In this document: in pieces, positions 1-9,603 of the stretch
How the letters are laid out: every line of letters starts with the position of its first letter
How positions within the stretch are numbered: position 1 is the first letter of the stretch
NCBI GenBank assembly: GCA_905614365.1
Contig: CAJQSO010000025.1
Coordinates: forward strand, 1-64,000
DNA length: 64,000 nt
DNA from: an uncultured Candidatus Thioglobus sp.
Lineage (GTDB): Bacteria; Pseudomonadota; Gammaproteobacteria; PS1; Pseudothioglobaceae
Reading direction: 5' to 3'
Made by a program: the position numbers and the translations under genes
Notes under the pieces: generated by a model
Told to the model about the DNA's origin: nothing
Databases searched by the model: none
What the model saw: only the letters and a program-made list of their open reading frames with translations

Positions 1-333
1 ATTTCTACTAAGTTTGATACAACAATAAATAATCTTGTAAAGTGGAATCAAATTAGTCCATCTGATTCTTTGAGTATTGGAAAAGAATTAGTTATCTTAA
101 GGGACAACAAAAATAAGACAGAGTTAGCTAAAATAACGAATACTGGAATCGATATTGATAGAAATATTTTTTACACGGTCAAACAGGGTGATAACCTTTC
201 AATGATTGCTCAAAAATACAAAGTTAAGGTTTCAGATATTAGAGCTTGGAATGATTTAAGTGAAGGATATGTTTTACAACCAGGTGACAAATTAACCATT
301 ACAATTAATGTAGTCAATTCAAATTTATCATGA
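1..333 (+). CDS. C-terminal fragment of a LysM-domain protein, probably membrane-bound lytic murein transglycosylase D (5' end outside window)
   Basis: Frame is open from base 1 through the listed ORF; contains LysM motif YTVKQGDNLSMIAQKYKVKVSDIRAWNDLS...LQPGDKLTI. Confidence 0.75.
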   Translation: MSTKFDTTINNLVKWNQISPSDSLSIGKELVILRDNKNKTELAKITNTGIDIDRNIFYTVKQGDNLSMIAQKYKVKVSDIRAWNDLSEGYVLQPGDKLTITINVVNSNLS

Positions 334-983
334 AAACAATACCAATCCAAAAGACCATTTTAGCCACTTTAGCATTTGCTTTTTCTAATTGGAAAAAGTT
401 ACTTGAGGTCAGTATTTTTCCATTACTTCTAGCCCTTCCTTTCTTGCCAGAACTTATGAATTTATTATCTATGGCAAAACCTGGAAGTGAGATTCCAGAT
501 AATATTAATTTTCATGTAACTTATCTTCTAATGTTTATTTATGCCTCAATGGCAATGTTAATTAATGTGTATAGACTTGTAATTCTGGGGAATAATTCTG
601 TAAATCGATTAGGTTTTGTTCTACCTAACCTTAGGTTTGGCCGCTTTTTTCTTTTGGCAATTCTTTTGGGCGTTGGACAAGCAATAACACTTGCTTCAAT
701 TTATTTGTTACCGTTTTATCTTTTACTTGTTCCGTTAACGCTTAATTTAGTATCAATAGCAAATGACGTGCCTTATAAGAGAATAGAAGTGACATGGCAG
801 TCTCGCCTAAATATTTTCTTAATCAATTTTATTGGCCCATTCATTTTAATTTCCTTGATAGGGCTTATTGAAAATGACTATCTAGATTCTTTCTTTAGTT
901 TTATCTCAATCTACTGGACTTCAATAAGCATAGCATTGTGTTACAAAGTTATAATGGCGAATAGCTCAACGCAAAGCCATTAG
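330..983 (+). CDS. Polytopic membrane protein of unknown function
   Basis: 217 aa ORF with several hydrophobic segments; start overlaps the stop of the LysM gene. Confidence 0.7.
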   Translation: MKTIPIQKTILATLAFAFSNWKKLLEVSIFPLLLALPFLPELMNLLSMAKPGSEIPDNINFHVTYLLMFIYASMAMLINVYRLVILGNNSVNRLGFVLPNLRFGRFFLLAILLGVGQAITLASIYLLPFYLLLVPLTLNLVSIANDVPYKRIEVTWQSRLNIFLINFIGPFILISLIGLIENDYLDSFFSFISIYWTSISIALCYKVIMANSSTQSH

Positions 984-1677
984 GGTATCTCATATCAAAA
1001 ATACCTCTAGTTCTAATTTTTTCATACTTTTTCAGTTTATCAAAAGATTTGATAAATAACTCTAGGCGTTCATTTTGCTTTTGATATCCCAAGATAACTT
1101 TTATATTGTTATCAAGCGTTAATTCATCAATGGAAGTTCTTTCAAAAAGAGAAATTTTAACTGGTTCTAAAATCGACTGGTACATAGTAAAGTCAAAATA
1201 AAATTGTTTAACCTCGGATTCAGATACTATTCCAATAGGTTTTCCTGAGTTAATAGTTAAGTTTGGTTTAAATAATATGCCTAGAGAAGATATATAGCCT
1301 TCAGTTCCAAAGCGCATAGCAATATCATGCTTTTCTAATGCAATTCGAATCCTGTTCCAAAATATTCTTTCAACTTCTACATTTGAAATCCATGGGTGCT
1401 TTTCTAGCTTATTTTTGATTTGAGAGAGATTAAGTAAATATTTATTTTTAAGAAGGGGCTTAATTAACTCATCATACTCATAAGCTTGGGCTTGCAATTC
1501 TCCCTTTATTTCCCAAGAGATATTTGGCTTAAGCAGTGTTGATTTTTCAACAAGATATATAATGAAAGCAATTGAAAGAGTAAGAAGTAAATAGAAAACT
1601 GATTTCAATATTTTATTTAAAAAATATTTAAAAGGTTTTTTTTGTTTTTTTACGTAATTTTTTCTTTGTCTAGCCAT
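949..1677 (-). CDS. ftsQ: Cell division protein FtsQ
   Basis: Short N-terminus, single TM, POTRA-like segment (HPWISNVEVERIFWNRIRIALEKHDIAMRFG); directly downstream of ddl. Confidence 0.88.
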   Translation of the reverse strand: MARQRKNYVKKQKKPFKYFLNKILKSVFYLLLTLSIAFIIYLVEKSTLLKPNISWEIKGELQAQAYEYDELIKPLLKNKYLLNLSQIKNKLEKHPWISNVEVERIFWNRIRIALEKHDIAMRFGTEGYISSLGILFKPNLTINSGKPIGIVSESEVKQFYFDFTMYQSILEPVKISLFERTSIDELTLDNNIKVILGYQKQNERLELFIKSFDKLKKYEKIRTRGIFDMRYPNGFALSYSPL

Positions 1678-2548
1678 TTAGGATTTTAATTACTAATTCT
1701 TCAAAACTTATGCCTGATGCTTTAGCTGCGATTGGAACAAGTGAATGAGATGTCATTCCTGGTACTGTATTTATTTCTAATAGGTATGGGTTCTTATTAT
1801 TATCAAGAATAAAATCAACCCTACCCCAGCCTGATGCTCCAGTTAAATTAAAAGCCTTTAATGCTATCATTTGAATCTTTTTTTCTTGCTCTATAGTTAA
1901 ACCGGAAGGACAAAGGTATTCAGTTTTATTACTAAAGTATTTTGAGTGATAGTCATAAATATCATGATCTGAAATAATTTTTATGCTTGGGAGCGTCTTA
2001 TTATTTAATATCGCTACAGTATATTCATCTCCTTCAACCCATTGTTCTATTAATGCCTCATCATTGTATTGCCAGGCAGTTTTAAGGGCGTCATCCAGTT
2101 CATTTTGATTGTTAACCTTTGTAATACCAAGACTAGAACCTTCCAAAGTTGGTTTTACAGCCCATGGAAGAGGAAAATCTATTGAGTCTAAATTCTGTCC
2201 TTTTAAGGCAACGATTGATCGAGATAGGGGAAGGCTATGCTTATCCCATAAGTCTTTAGTAGTAGCTTTATTCATGCATAGATTTGATGCTAGAGCACTC
2301 GATCCAGTAAAGGGAATGCCTTTTTTCATAAGTTCGGATTGAATATAGCCATCTTCTCCACCTCTGCCATGCAGGACTATAAATGCTTTATCAAATTCTT
2401 TTTCCCAAAGAGTATCAAGATTTTCGTGATTAAGATCAAACGAGAAACAGTCTACATTGCTTTTAAGTAGGGCCTGATAAACAGCATTGCCACTTAGTAG
2501 TGATATCTCTCTTTCGGCTGAGTAGCCTCCCATTAATACAGCAATCAT
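1670..2548 (-). CDS. ddl: D-alanine--D-alanine ligase
   Basis: VLMGGYSAEREISLLSG, HGRGGEDG, LLEINTVPGMTSHSLVP. Confidence 0.95.
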   Translation of the reverse strand: MIAVLMGGYSAEREISLLSGNAVYQALLKSNVDCFSFDLNHENLDTLWEKEFDKAFIVLHGRGGEDGYIQSELMKKGIPFTGSSALASNLCMNKATTKDLWDKHSLPLSRSIVALKGQNLDSIDFPLPWAVKPTLEGSSLGITKVNNQNELDDALKTAWQYNDEALIEQWVEGDEYTVAILNNKTLPSIKIISDHDIYDYHSKYFSNKTEYLCPSGLTIEQEKKIQMIALKAFNLTGASGWGRVDFILDNNKNPYLLEINTVPGMTSHSLVPIAAKASGISFEELVIKILNG

Positions 2549-3378
2549 ATGATGATTATTTCAGTTTCAAGTTCAATATTGTGTTTATCCTTTATTACAC
2601 TTTGAATGTGAGTAATTAAATTTTCAATATCTGAAGCGCTTGCATTATTCTGATTAATAATATAGTTTGCATGCATTTCTGAAACGCAAGCTCCCCCAAT
2701 GCAAAAACCTTTAAGCCCACTTGATTCAATTAATTTAGCTGCATAATGATCTTTGGGGTTCTTAAAAACGCTCCCACAACTTGCTAAACCGATTGGTTGA
2801 GTTGAGTTTCTTTTATGAAGTAGATCCTGAACATTGTCATTGGGCTGTTTTAAATTAAAGTCAAAAAGAGAGCTAATGAAAACTTCATCACTAAATTTAT
2901 GAAGCGTAGATCGATAAGAAATTTCATAATCCGTGGGAAATCTTTCTTGAATCTCTCCAGATAAATTTATGGTTTTGACTGAATGAACATATTGCCATAT
3001 CTCAGAGCCAAATGCGCCTGCATTCATAGCAAGTGCACCACCTACACTCCCTGGAATGGCACTAAGAAATTCTGCTCCAAATTTTAAATTTGCTTGAGAG
3101 AATCTTGATAATTTCGCAAGAGAGGTTCCTGCTCCTGACTCGATTAATCCATTTGAAATAGTAAGGTCTTTGAGATTTTTTGTATTAATTATTACGCCAC
3201 TAAAGCCACTATCACGAATCAATAAGTTACTTCCAAGACCAACCATTAATACAGGCTTTGTATTAGTTTTTAAAAAATTAGAGAGCTCATTTACATCCTC
3301 AGGCTTAAGAAATTCACTAGATATACCACCTGACCTTAAAGAGCAGTGTTTTGACATTGGTTCATTGAACTTAAGCAT
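2545..3378 (-). CDS. murB: UDP-N-acetylenolpyruvoylglucosamine reductase
   Basis: GLGSNLLIRD, IPGSVGGALAMNAGAFGSEIW, GSVFKNP motifs. Confidence 0.95.
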   Translation of the reverse strand: MLKFNEPMSKHCSLRSGGISSEFLKPEDVNELSNFLKTNTKPVLMVGLGSNLLIRDSGFSGVIINTKNLKDLTISNGLIESGAGTSLAKLSRFSQANLKFGAEFLSAIPGSVGGALAMNAGAFGSEIWQYVHSVKTINLSGEIQERFPTDYEISYRSTLHKFSDEVFISSLFDFNLKQPNDNVQDLLHKRNSTQPIGLASCGSVFKNPKDHYAAKLIESSGLKGFCIGGACVSEMHANYIINQNNASASDIENLITHIQSVIKDKHNIELETEIIII

Positions 3379-4796
3379 TATTTTTTATTCATGAAATGAT
3401 CTTTTAACTGGTGTGGAATTTTATTTACATCACCAGCACCAAGAGTAAGAATTACATCATTTTCAGTAACTATATTTGGAATTATTTCAATTATTTCATC
3501 AATATCCTTAACTACAATTGGATCGATCGAGCTTCTTCTTCTTATTGAGTCAGCAAGGGTTGATGAGCTAATTGTATTAATTGGAGACTCATTGGCTGGA
3601 TAGATATTAAGTAAAACTAATACATCTACTTTAGATAAGCAGCTTACAAAATCATTGAATAAGTCTCTAGTTCGTGAATATCTATGAGGTTGAAAAATAA
3701 CTACAAGCCTTTTATCTGGATAGGTGTTCCTCAAAGTACTTACAACCTCAGTGATTTCATTAGGGTGATGTCCATAATCATCAAAGAGTGGTATAAGATG
3801 AGTATTTATAGTCAAATTCTGGTGATAATCAAGTCTTCTTGATACGCCACTAAAATGAGACAGAGCTTTTTGTATTACCTTAAGATCTATCTCTAGTTCA
3901 ATTGCAACACTAATTGCAGCGAGAGAATTTAAGATATTATGCTTTCCTATTAGATTAAGTGACACAGGGAATTTTTTTTGATATTTTTTACAGCTAACAT
4001 CAAATGACATTTTCATATCACTCTGTTTAACATTTGATGCTTTGACATCTGCATCATCACTAAAACCATAACTCAAAACTGGCCTATGAATCTTTTTCAG
4101 AATATCCTTAACGCCACTATCATCTATACAAGCGACGCAAACTCCATAGAATGGTAGATTTGATGTAAAGCTTAGAAAGGCATCTGTAAGGTTATCATAG
4201 CTATGATTATAAGTACTCATATGATCTTCATCAATATTTGTAATAACGCTTAACATTGGTTGAAGATGAAGAAAAGATGCATCACTTTCATCTGCTTCAG
4301 CAATTAAATAATCACTTTTTCCTAGTTTGGCATTCATACCAGTTGCATTTATAATGCCCCCAATAATGTAAGTTGGGTCAAGCTTTGCTTCAGTCATTAT
4401 GTGAACAATTAGACTGGTCGTAGTTGTTTTGCCATGAGTTCCTGAAATCGCTATTCCAAAGCGAAAGCGCATAAGCTCTCCCAACATTTCAGCTCTTGGA
4501 ACAATTAATAATTTTTGCTGTCTAGCCTCCTGGAGTTCAGGATTATTTTTATTAATTGCAGAAGATACAACAACTGCCTGTTTGCCTTTTACATTTTCAG
4601 CCTTTTGTGAATAACTAATCTTACAGCCTATTTCCTCTAGTTTTTTTGTTGCTTGATTAGACTGAATATCTGATCCAGATATTTCGTAACCTAGATTAGC
4701 AAGAACTTCTGCAATTCCGCTCATTCCAGAGCCACCTATTCCTATGAAGTGTATTTTTTTAATTTTTGAACGTGTGGGGTTGTCTATTAGAGTCAT
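3378..4796 (-). CDS. murC: UDP-N-acetylmuramate--L-alanine ligase
   Basis: HFIGIGGSGMSGIAEVL, SGTHGKTTTTSL, DDYGHHPNEI motifs. Confidence 0.96.
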   Translation of the reverse strand: MTLIDNPTRSKIKKIHFIGIGGSGMSGIAEVLANLGYEISGSDIQSNQATKKLEEIGCKISYSQKAENVKGKQAVVVSSAINKNNPELQEARQQKLLIVPRAEMLGELMRFRFGIAISGTHGKTTTTSLIVHIMTEAKLDPTYIIGGIINATGMNAKLGKSDYLIAEADESDASFLHLQPMLSVITNIDEDHMSTYNHSYDNLTDAFLSFTSNLPFYGVCVACIDDSGVKDILKKIHRPVLSYGFSDDADVKASNVKQSDMKMSFDVSCKKYQKKFPVSLNLIGKHNILNSLAAISVAIELEIDLKVIQKALSHFSGVSRRLDYHQNLTINTHLIPLFDDYGHHPNEITEVVSTLRNTYPDKRLVVIFQPHRYSRTRDLFNDFVSCLSKVDVLVLLNIYPANESPINTISSSTLADSIRRRSSIDPIVVKDIDEIIEIIPNIVTENDVILTLGAGDVNKIPHQLKDHFMNKK

Positions 4797-5269
4797 AATT
4801 TGCTAACGGTTATAATTGTTATTGCTTGAACTCCTTCACCTCTTCCAAAGGCAGTCAATCCTTCCCCTGAAGTTGCAGTTATACCTACATCATTAATATT
4901 TATTTTGCAGATAACTGAAATTTTTTGCTTCATAAGTTCAATTTGAGGGGATATTTTTGGCATTAAGCATTCAACAGAGATTGCTATATGATTTATTTTC
5001 CATTCATGTAAATCATCGAGGGCAAGTTGTAAATATTTACTACTGTCTTTTTCTCCTTGATGTACAAGTTTATCAGCTATGGATCCTAAAATATTTTTAC
5101 CAGTAACACTGGATATTGCATTTGTGATTGAATGAAAGATGACATCTGCATCACTATTACCTTTTAAACCAAAAGAGTGTTCAAACTTGACACCTGATAG
5201 AATCAAAGGCTTTCCAGGTTTTTTTTCAAATGCATGGGAGTCTTGCCCTATGCCCGTTTTTATAGTCAT
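4793..5269 (-). CDS. ispF: 2-C-methyl-D-erythritol 2,4-cyclodiphosphate synthase
   Basis: IGQDSHAFE, GNSDADVIFHS, TSGEGLTAFGRGEGV. Confidence 0.95.
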   Translation of the reverse strand: MTIKTGIGQDSHAFEKKPGKPLILSGVKFEHSFGLKGNSDADVIFHSITNAISSVTGKNILGSIADKLVHQGEKDSSKYLQLALDDLHEWKINHIAISVECLMPKISPQIELMKQKISVICKININDVGITATSGEGLTAFGRGEGVQAITIITVSKL

Positions 5270-5272
5270 AAT

Positions 5273-5983
5273 TTATTGAAGGTAATGGTTTGCTAGTTCA
5301 ATATCATTTTCTTGTGTAATTTTAATATTACTTGAAGAGCCAATAACAATTTTAATTGAATAACCTAGATTTTCTATTGCTTCAGATTCATCTGTAATAT
5401 TTTTATCAAGTTTTACTGCAGTTTCTAGTGCATCTTTTAAGATTCCAAACCTGAACATTTGAGGGGTTTGCGCCTTATAAAGTTTGCTTCGATCAATTGT
5501 GGATACTTTCCCATCAATAGCAACTTGTTTAATTGTATCAACAACACCCATAGCTAAAATACCCCCAGTTTGATGATGTGAAACCTCAGTAATTAACATT
5601 TCGATGTCAGTTTTTTTAACGCAAGGCCGAACTGAATCATGAACTAAAACCCAATCATTAGGATTTGCAACTTCTTCTAATGAATTTAATGCATTTAGAA
5701 CAGAATGCAATCTTTCTTTACCACCCTGGACAGTTGCCAACTTTTTGGTGTGGTTAAAATAGGTAGAAGATTTAAATAAAGTATCTTTTTCAGAAAGCGC
5801 AATGACAAAACCAGAGATTTTATCAACCTCTAATAGTGTTTTAAGGCACTGATCTATTATAGTTAGGCCATTATTAAGATGTAAGTATTGTTTTGGTATT
5901 CCAGATTTCATCCTCTTCCCGACACCACTAGCTGGAATTATTAAGTAATAATTATCATTATTCATATCAGCAAAGGACTTCAT
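5273..5983 (-). CDS. ispD: 2-C-methyl-D-erythritol 4-phosphate cytidylyltransferase
   Basis: IIPASGVGKRMKSGIPKQYL, VHDSVRPCV, KAQTPQMF, TDESEAIE. Confidence 0.94.
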   Translation of the reverse strand: MKSFADMNNDNYYLIIPASGVGKRMKSGIPKQYLHLNNGLTIIDQCLKTLLEVDKISGFVIALSEKDTLFKSSTYFNHTKKLATVQGGKERLHSVLNALNSLEEVANPNDWVLVHDSVRPCVKKTDIEMLITEVSHHQTGGILAMGVVDTIKQVAIDGKVSTIDRSKLYKAQTPQMFRFGILKDALETAVKLDKNITDESEAIENLGYSIKIVIGSSSNIKITQENDIELANHYLQ

Positions 5984-6008
5984 TATAAGATTAAGATAAT
6001 GTCATTAA

Positions 6009-6368
6009 TTATAAAGCAGACTTGCCAGTTTCTTCTAAATTATCAGCCTGGGTAATCTTGGTAATTTTAAAAAAATATTCCCCTTCCTTAATTAGGCCAT
6101 ATTTAAACCTAGCTTTAGACTCAATTAAACTTGAGTTTTCTTCAGTAAAGCTGTTTATTTGACTTTCAATAAGAGTATTTTGATTTGTTAAATTATTATT
6201 AATCAGCTTAATGTCATCGATTGCTTCTTGTTTATTTAAAACAATATAGGGAAAATTATTATTAAAAATATTCTGTTTAACTAAAGAAAATAAAATTACA
6301 ATTAGGATTAGAGTAAGTTTATTTTTATTAATAAACCCAATTAGGCCTGTGACAGGTCTATTACTCAT
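6009..6368 (-). CDS. ftsB: FtsB/DivIC-like septum formation initiator
   Basis: Short protein with N-terminal TM, coiled coil and ARFKYGLIKEGEYFFKI signature; located immediately upstream of ispD as is common in gammaproteobacteria. Confidence 0.8.
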   Translation of the reverse strand: MSNRPVTGLIGFINKNKLTLILIVILFSLVKQNIFNNNFPYIVLNKQEAIDDIKLINNNLTNQNTLIESQINSFTEENSSLIESKARFKYGLIKEGEYFFKITKITQADNLEETGKSAL

Positions 6369-6773
6369 TTATTTATAAATTGAAGTAAGATAAGTTTTTG
6401 AATAGTAGTCATGTAATGGAAGTTTGTATTTATTAAAGAACTGAAATATAAAACCAATTCCTGCTAATGAAGTTATTGCTAATATTAACCTAATAAGAGA
6501 TTGCTTATAAGTTACATTCTGACCATCTTGCTGTGTAATTTCAAACTTCCATGCTCGCATGCCTAGAGTCTGCTTGCCTTTAACCCATGATATGGAGAAA
6601 TAAGAGTAAATTACTGGCAGCGTTAAAAGATAAAAGAAAAGACTATTGGTGATTGGTTCTTTTTGGTTAATAAGAATTACTATTCCCGCAATAAAAAATA
6701 CAAATGAGAATACAAGCAATAAATCATAAGAAATTGCGCCTAATCGACGTAAAAATGAGACATTAGATTTCAT
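6369..6773 (-). CDS. RDD family membrane protein
   Basis: FLRRLGAISYDLLLV..., KGKQTLGMRAWKFEI, HDYYSKTYL. Confidence 0.85.
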   Translation of the reverse strand: MKSNVSFLRRLGAISYDLLLVFSFVFFIAGIVILINQKEPITNSLFFYLLTLPVIYSYFSISWVKGKQTLGMRAWKFEITQQDGQNVTYKQSLIRLILAITSLAGIGFIFQFFNKYKLPLHDYYSKTYLTSIYK

Positions 6774-6802
6774 AATTAAATATAGTAGGGTAATTATTTG
6801 CC

Positions 6803-8068
6803 CTAATTATCCTCTTTCTTAGTAACTTTTGAAATGACTTTTCCGTCATGAAATTTAGTGACGATAAGATCTCCAGAATGGATTGTTTTAAATGAAACTA
6901 TGACTTTTTCTTTTTCATTATGAGTAATTGTATAACCTCTTGAAAGGGTGTTAAGAGGAGACAGAAGATTAAGCAGACTAGCTTTATTAGCTAACTGATT
7001 ATTTTGGTGCTTAATGAAGTAATCTGAGTAATTTCTTAATCGAGTTATTTGCTCCTTAAGATTAGTTTTATTCTTGTCAATAAGACTGTTTGAAATTCTA
7101 AATAAACGTGCCTCATAGTAATCCAGTTTTTGAGCATTTTGAAGTAATTGTTGACTTGGATCAATAATTTTAAGCTGAAGCATATTAAGGTATGCATACT
7201 TTTGATTCAAGGACTGGCTCATTAAATCTTGCAAATTTTTTCTAAACTTAGAAGCTTTATAGATTAAAACATTGCGGTCAGGTGTTGCAGACACAGCAGC
7301 AGCAGATGGAGTTGGCGCTCTTACATCAGCAACAAAGTCAGCAATTGTTGTATCGGTTTCATGACCTATAGAGCTAATTATTGGAGTTGAGCAATTAAAT
7401 ATTACCCTAGCAAGCTCCTCTTCATTAAAGGCCCATAAGTCTTCTAATGAACCGCCACCTCTTGCAAGAATTAAAACATCACAATTATTTTGGCTATCAG
7501 CAGCCCTAAGCGCCTTAATTATCTTTTCATGTGCATTTTCACCTTGAACAACTGTGTCATAAAGTAGAATTTCAGCAAAGGGATAGCGAGAATTTAAAAC
7601 CTTAATTATGTCTCTTATAACAGAACCAGTAGATGAAGAGATAACACCAATTTTTTTAGGATATAAGGGCAGGTCTTTTTTATTCTCCAATTCAAATAAT
7701 CCCTCAATCCTTAATTTATTCTTTAGTTGATCAAACGCAAGCTGAAGGTTTCCAATTCCTGCAGGCTCCATTTGTTGAACAATTAGTTGAAAATCCCCTC
7801 GTTGCTCATAAAGAGTTGGCGCTCCTCTAATAATTACAGACATTCCATTTTCAGGATTAAATTGTACTTTTCTCTGATTTAGCCTAAAAAATGCACATCT
7901 GATTTGTCCTTTTGAATCTTTTAATGAAAAATACCAATGTCCAGAAGATGGTTTAGAAAGATTTGAAATTTCTCCTTGAATAAAACAATGGGGTACATTT
8001 TTTTCAATTGAGTTTCGACACAATTTTAAGAAGTTAGTGACTGTGTAAATTTCGTCTCTATTAAACAT
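6803..8068 (-). CDS. xseA: Exodeoxyribonuclease VII large subunit
   Basis: FIQGEISNLSKPSSGHWYFSLKD, RGGGSLEDLWAFNEEELAR, SSIGHETDTTIADFVADVRAPTPSAAA. Confidence 0.96.
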   Translation of the reverse strand: MFNRDEIYTVTNFLKLCRNSIEKNVPHCFIQGEISNLSKPSSGHWYFSLKDSKGQIRCAFFRLNQRKVQFNPENGMSVIIRGAPTLYEQRGDFQLIVQQMEPAGIGNLQLAFDQLKNKLRIEGLFELENKKDLPLYPKKIGVISSSTGSVIRDIIKVLNSRYPFAEILLYDTVVQGENAHEKIIKALRAADSQNNCDVLILARGGGSLEDLWAFNEEELARVIFNCSTPIISSIGHETDTTIADFVADVRAPTPSAAAVSATPDRNVLIYKASKFRKNLQDLMSQSLNQKYAYLNMLQLKIIDPSQQLLQNAQKLDYYEARLFRISNSLIDKNKTNLKEQITRLRNYSDYFIKHQNNQLANKASLLNLLSPLNTLSRGYTITHNEKEKVIVSFKTIHSGDLIVTKFHDGKVISKVTKKEDN

Positions 8069-8555
8069 TTGCTTTCAGGTGAACAAACACAGCACCTGTT
8101 CCACCCATCTCCTGAGTGCAAGAGCAAAATGCAATAACATCTGGATGTTGTTTTAGATAATGAACGACTTGAGATTTCATAATCGAAAGGCCACTATCAG
8201 AGTGATAACCTTTTCCATGAATGATATGAATAAAGCGTTCGTTCGAATGAAAATGAATAAATTTAGATAGTGATTGGCATGCTTCCTCAATTTTATGTCC
8301 ATGCAAGTCAATTGATGGAGTAGAGCCTATATTACCTTGTTTCATTTTTTTAAGAATTTTTGGTGATAATCCAGATTTATAATGAATTACAGCTTCTGAG
8401 CCAGTTATATTGGCTTCGTATAAAAAACTATATTTTTGAAAAATCTTGCTTGGACCACTTTTAGAGGTAACAGTATTTTTAATCCCATCTTTATCAATAG
8501 GTTTCTGCTGATCTACAGTAGATCGGAATAATGATTTATCGCTTTCATCAATCAT
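8061..8555 (-). CDS. Smr-domain protein
   Basis: SIDLHGHKIEEACQSLSKFI...IIHGKGYHS. ORF track starts at 8591 with TTG inside the rpsT terminator; the first ATG (MIDESDK) at about 8555 is more plausible. Confidence 0.85.
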   Translation of the reverse strand: MIDESDKSLFRSTVDQQKPIDKDGIKNTVTSKSGPSKIFQKYSFLYEANITGSEAVIHYKSGLSPKILKKMKQGNIGSTPSIDLHGHKIEEACQSLSKFIHFHSNERFIHIIHGKGYHSDSGLSIMKSQVVHYLKQHPDVIAFCSCTQEMGGTGAVFVHLKANV

Positions 8556-8576
8556 ATTAGTAAAAAAATTTGAACA

Positions 8577-8603
8577 TAAAAAAACCCTCAACAGAGGGTT
8601 TTA
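8577..8603 (-). terminator. Rho-independent terminator downstream of rpsT
   Basis: Minus strand AAAACCCTC-TGTT-GAGGGTTTTTTTA: GC stem plus T-tract. Confidence 0.8.
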
Positions 8604-8654
8604 ATTATAGCAATGATTTTGCTATTGTTATATTAACCTGCAACAAGCAAATTT

Positions 8655-8915
8655 TTATAGCGCCTTAATTTGAGCAATAATACGAGACTTCTTTCTAGCC
8701 GCTTGATTTTTATGCATTAAGCCTTTACTTACAGCTTGATCAACATTTTTTTGCATTTCAGTAAAGCCACTAGTTGCTTCTTTTTTATCTCCAGCATCTA
8801 TAGCATAAGAAACCTTCTTAATAAAGGTACGTACTTTTGCTCTAATTTGAGAGTTATGTTTGTTTCGTTTTACCGCTTGTCTTGCGCGTTTTTTTGAACC
8901 TGCTGAATTGGCCAT
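8655..8915 (-). CDS. rpsT: 30S ribosomal protein S20
   Basis: MANSAGSKKRARQAVKRNKHNSQIRAKVRTFIKKV...GLMHKNQAARKKSRI. Confidence 0.97.
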   Translation of the reverse strand: MANSAGSKKRARQAVKRNKHNSQIRAKVRTFIKKVSYAIDAGDKKEATSGFTEMQKNVDQAVSKGLMHKNQAARKKSRIIAQIKAL

Positions 8916-8950
8916 ATTTTATAGTTAATGCTTAAATTACGAAAACACGA

Positions 8951-8979
8951 ATTATAGAGTCTCGCCTTCATTTATGCAA
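8951..8979 (-). promoter_or_regulatory. Sigma70-type promoter for rpsT
   Basis: Minus strand TTGCAT-N17-TATAAT, about 40 bp upstream of the rpsT start. Confidence 0.65.
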
Positions 8980-8997
8980 GCATTTGTTTGCATTAGG

Positions 8998-9603
8998 TTA
9001 ATTTGCTAAAGATTTAATACATTCAAGTGTCTTCTTCTTATTGAGTAATAACTGCCAAGTATTACCACCTTGAGTTTTCCATAAAGATACAGCCCTTATT
9101 CCTGCCAGCAGTAAAGCTCTAATATGGTTTGCAGTATGACGGTTTGAGAGATAAATTTGTTCGCCACGAACCATAATCGTTGGATTGAGGCTTCCAAGTG
9201 TATTTTTATAAAGCTCTGCAAGTCGAGCGATTGAATTGCTGTGATGAATGTCAAAAAATTCCTGTTTATTAATCACGTTAATTTCATTTGAAATCTGACT
9301 TAATAGGTGAGGTTTTTTCATTAATTTTTTTTCTAAATTTATCAGAGAAGTTGCATAAAGCATAACGTTATGCATATCTATTGTTTTTTTTTCAAGAATT
9401 AATTTTAATGAATCAAAGCCTGTCTTTAGGTCCTCAGGAGAAGTAAATATTTCATCAATAGAGTCACTTTCACTAACAATACTACTAAGGCTTGCTTTAT
9501 TAGTATGGGCATCACATTTACCTGTTTGAGCAAGTTGATGAACCAAAGCTGTAGATTGAAATATACTTGCTAGAGCAAGAGTTTGTTTTGTTGTCTTATT
9601 CAT
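8998..9603 (-). CDS. hflD: High frequency lysogenization protein HflD homologue
   Basis: TLALASIFQSTALVHQLAQTGKCD..., GEQIYLSNRHTANHIRALLLAGIRAVSLWKTQGG; follows mnmA. Start probably MNKTTKQ rather than the ORF-track start at 9630. Confidence 0.88.
   Translation of the reverse strand: MNKTTKQTLALASIFQSTALVHQLAQTGKCDAHTNKASLSSIVSESDSIDEIFTSPEDLKTGFDSLKLILEKKTIDMHNVMLYATSLINLEKKLMKKPHLLSQISNEINVINKQEFFDIHHSNSIARLAELYKNTLGSLNPTIMVRGEQIYLSNRHTANHIRALLLAGIRAVSLWKTQGGNTWQLLLNKKKTLECIKSLAN

Noticed and set aside
2109-2342. 77-aa plus-strand ORF inside ddl
   Set aside because: Antisense to a clear housekeeping gene; no recognisable motif or RBS.
8555-8591. TTG start of the Smr gene at 8591
   Set aside because: Falls in the rpsT terminator; the first ATG at about 8555 starts the recognisable protein.
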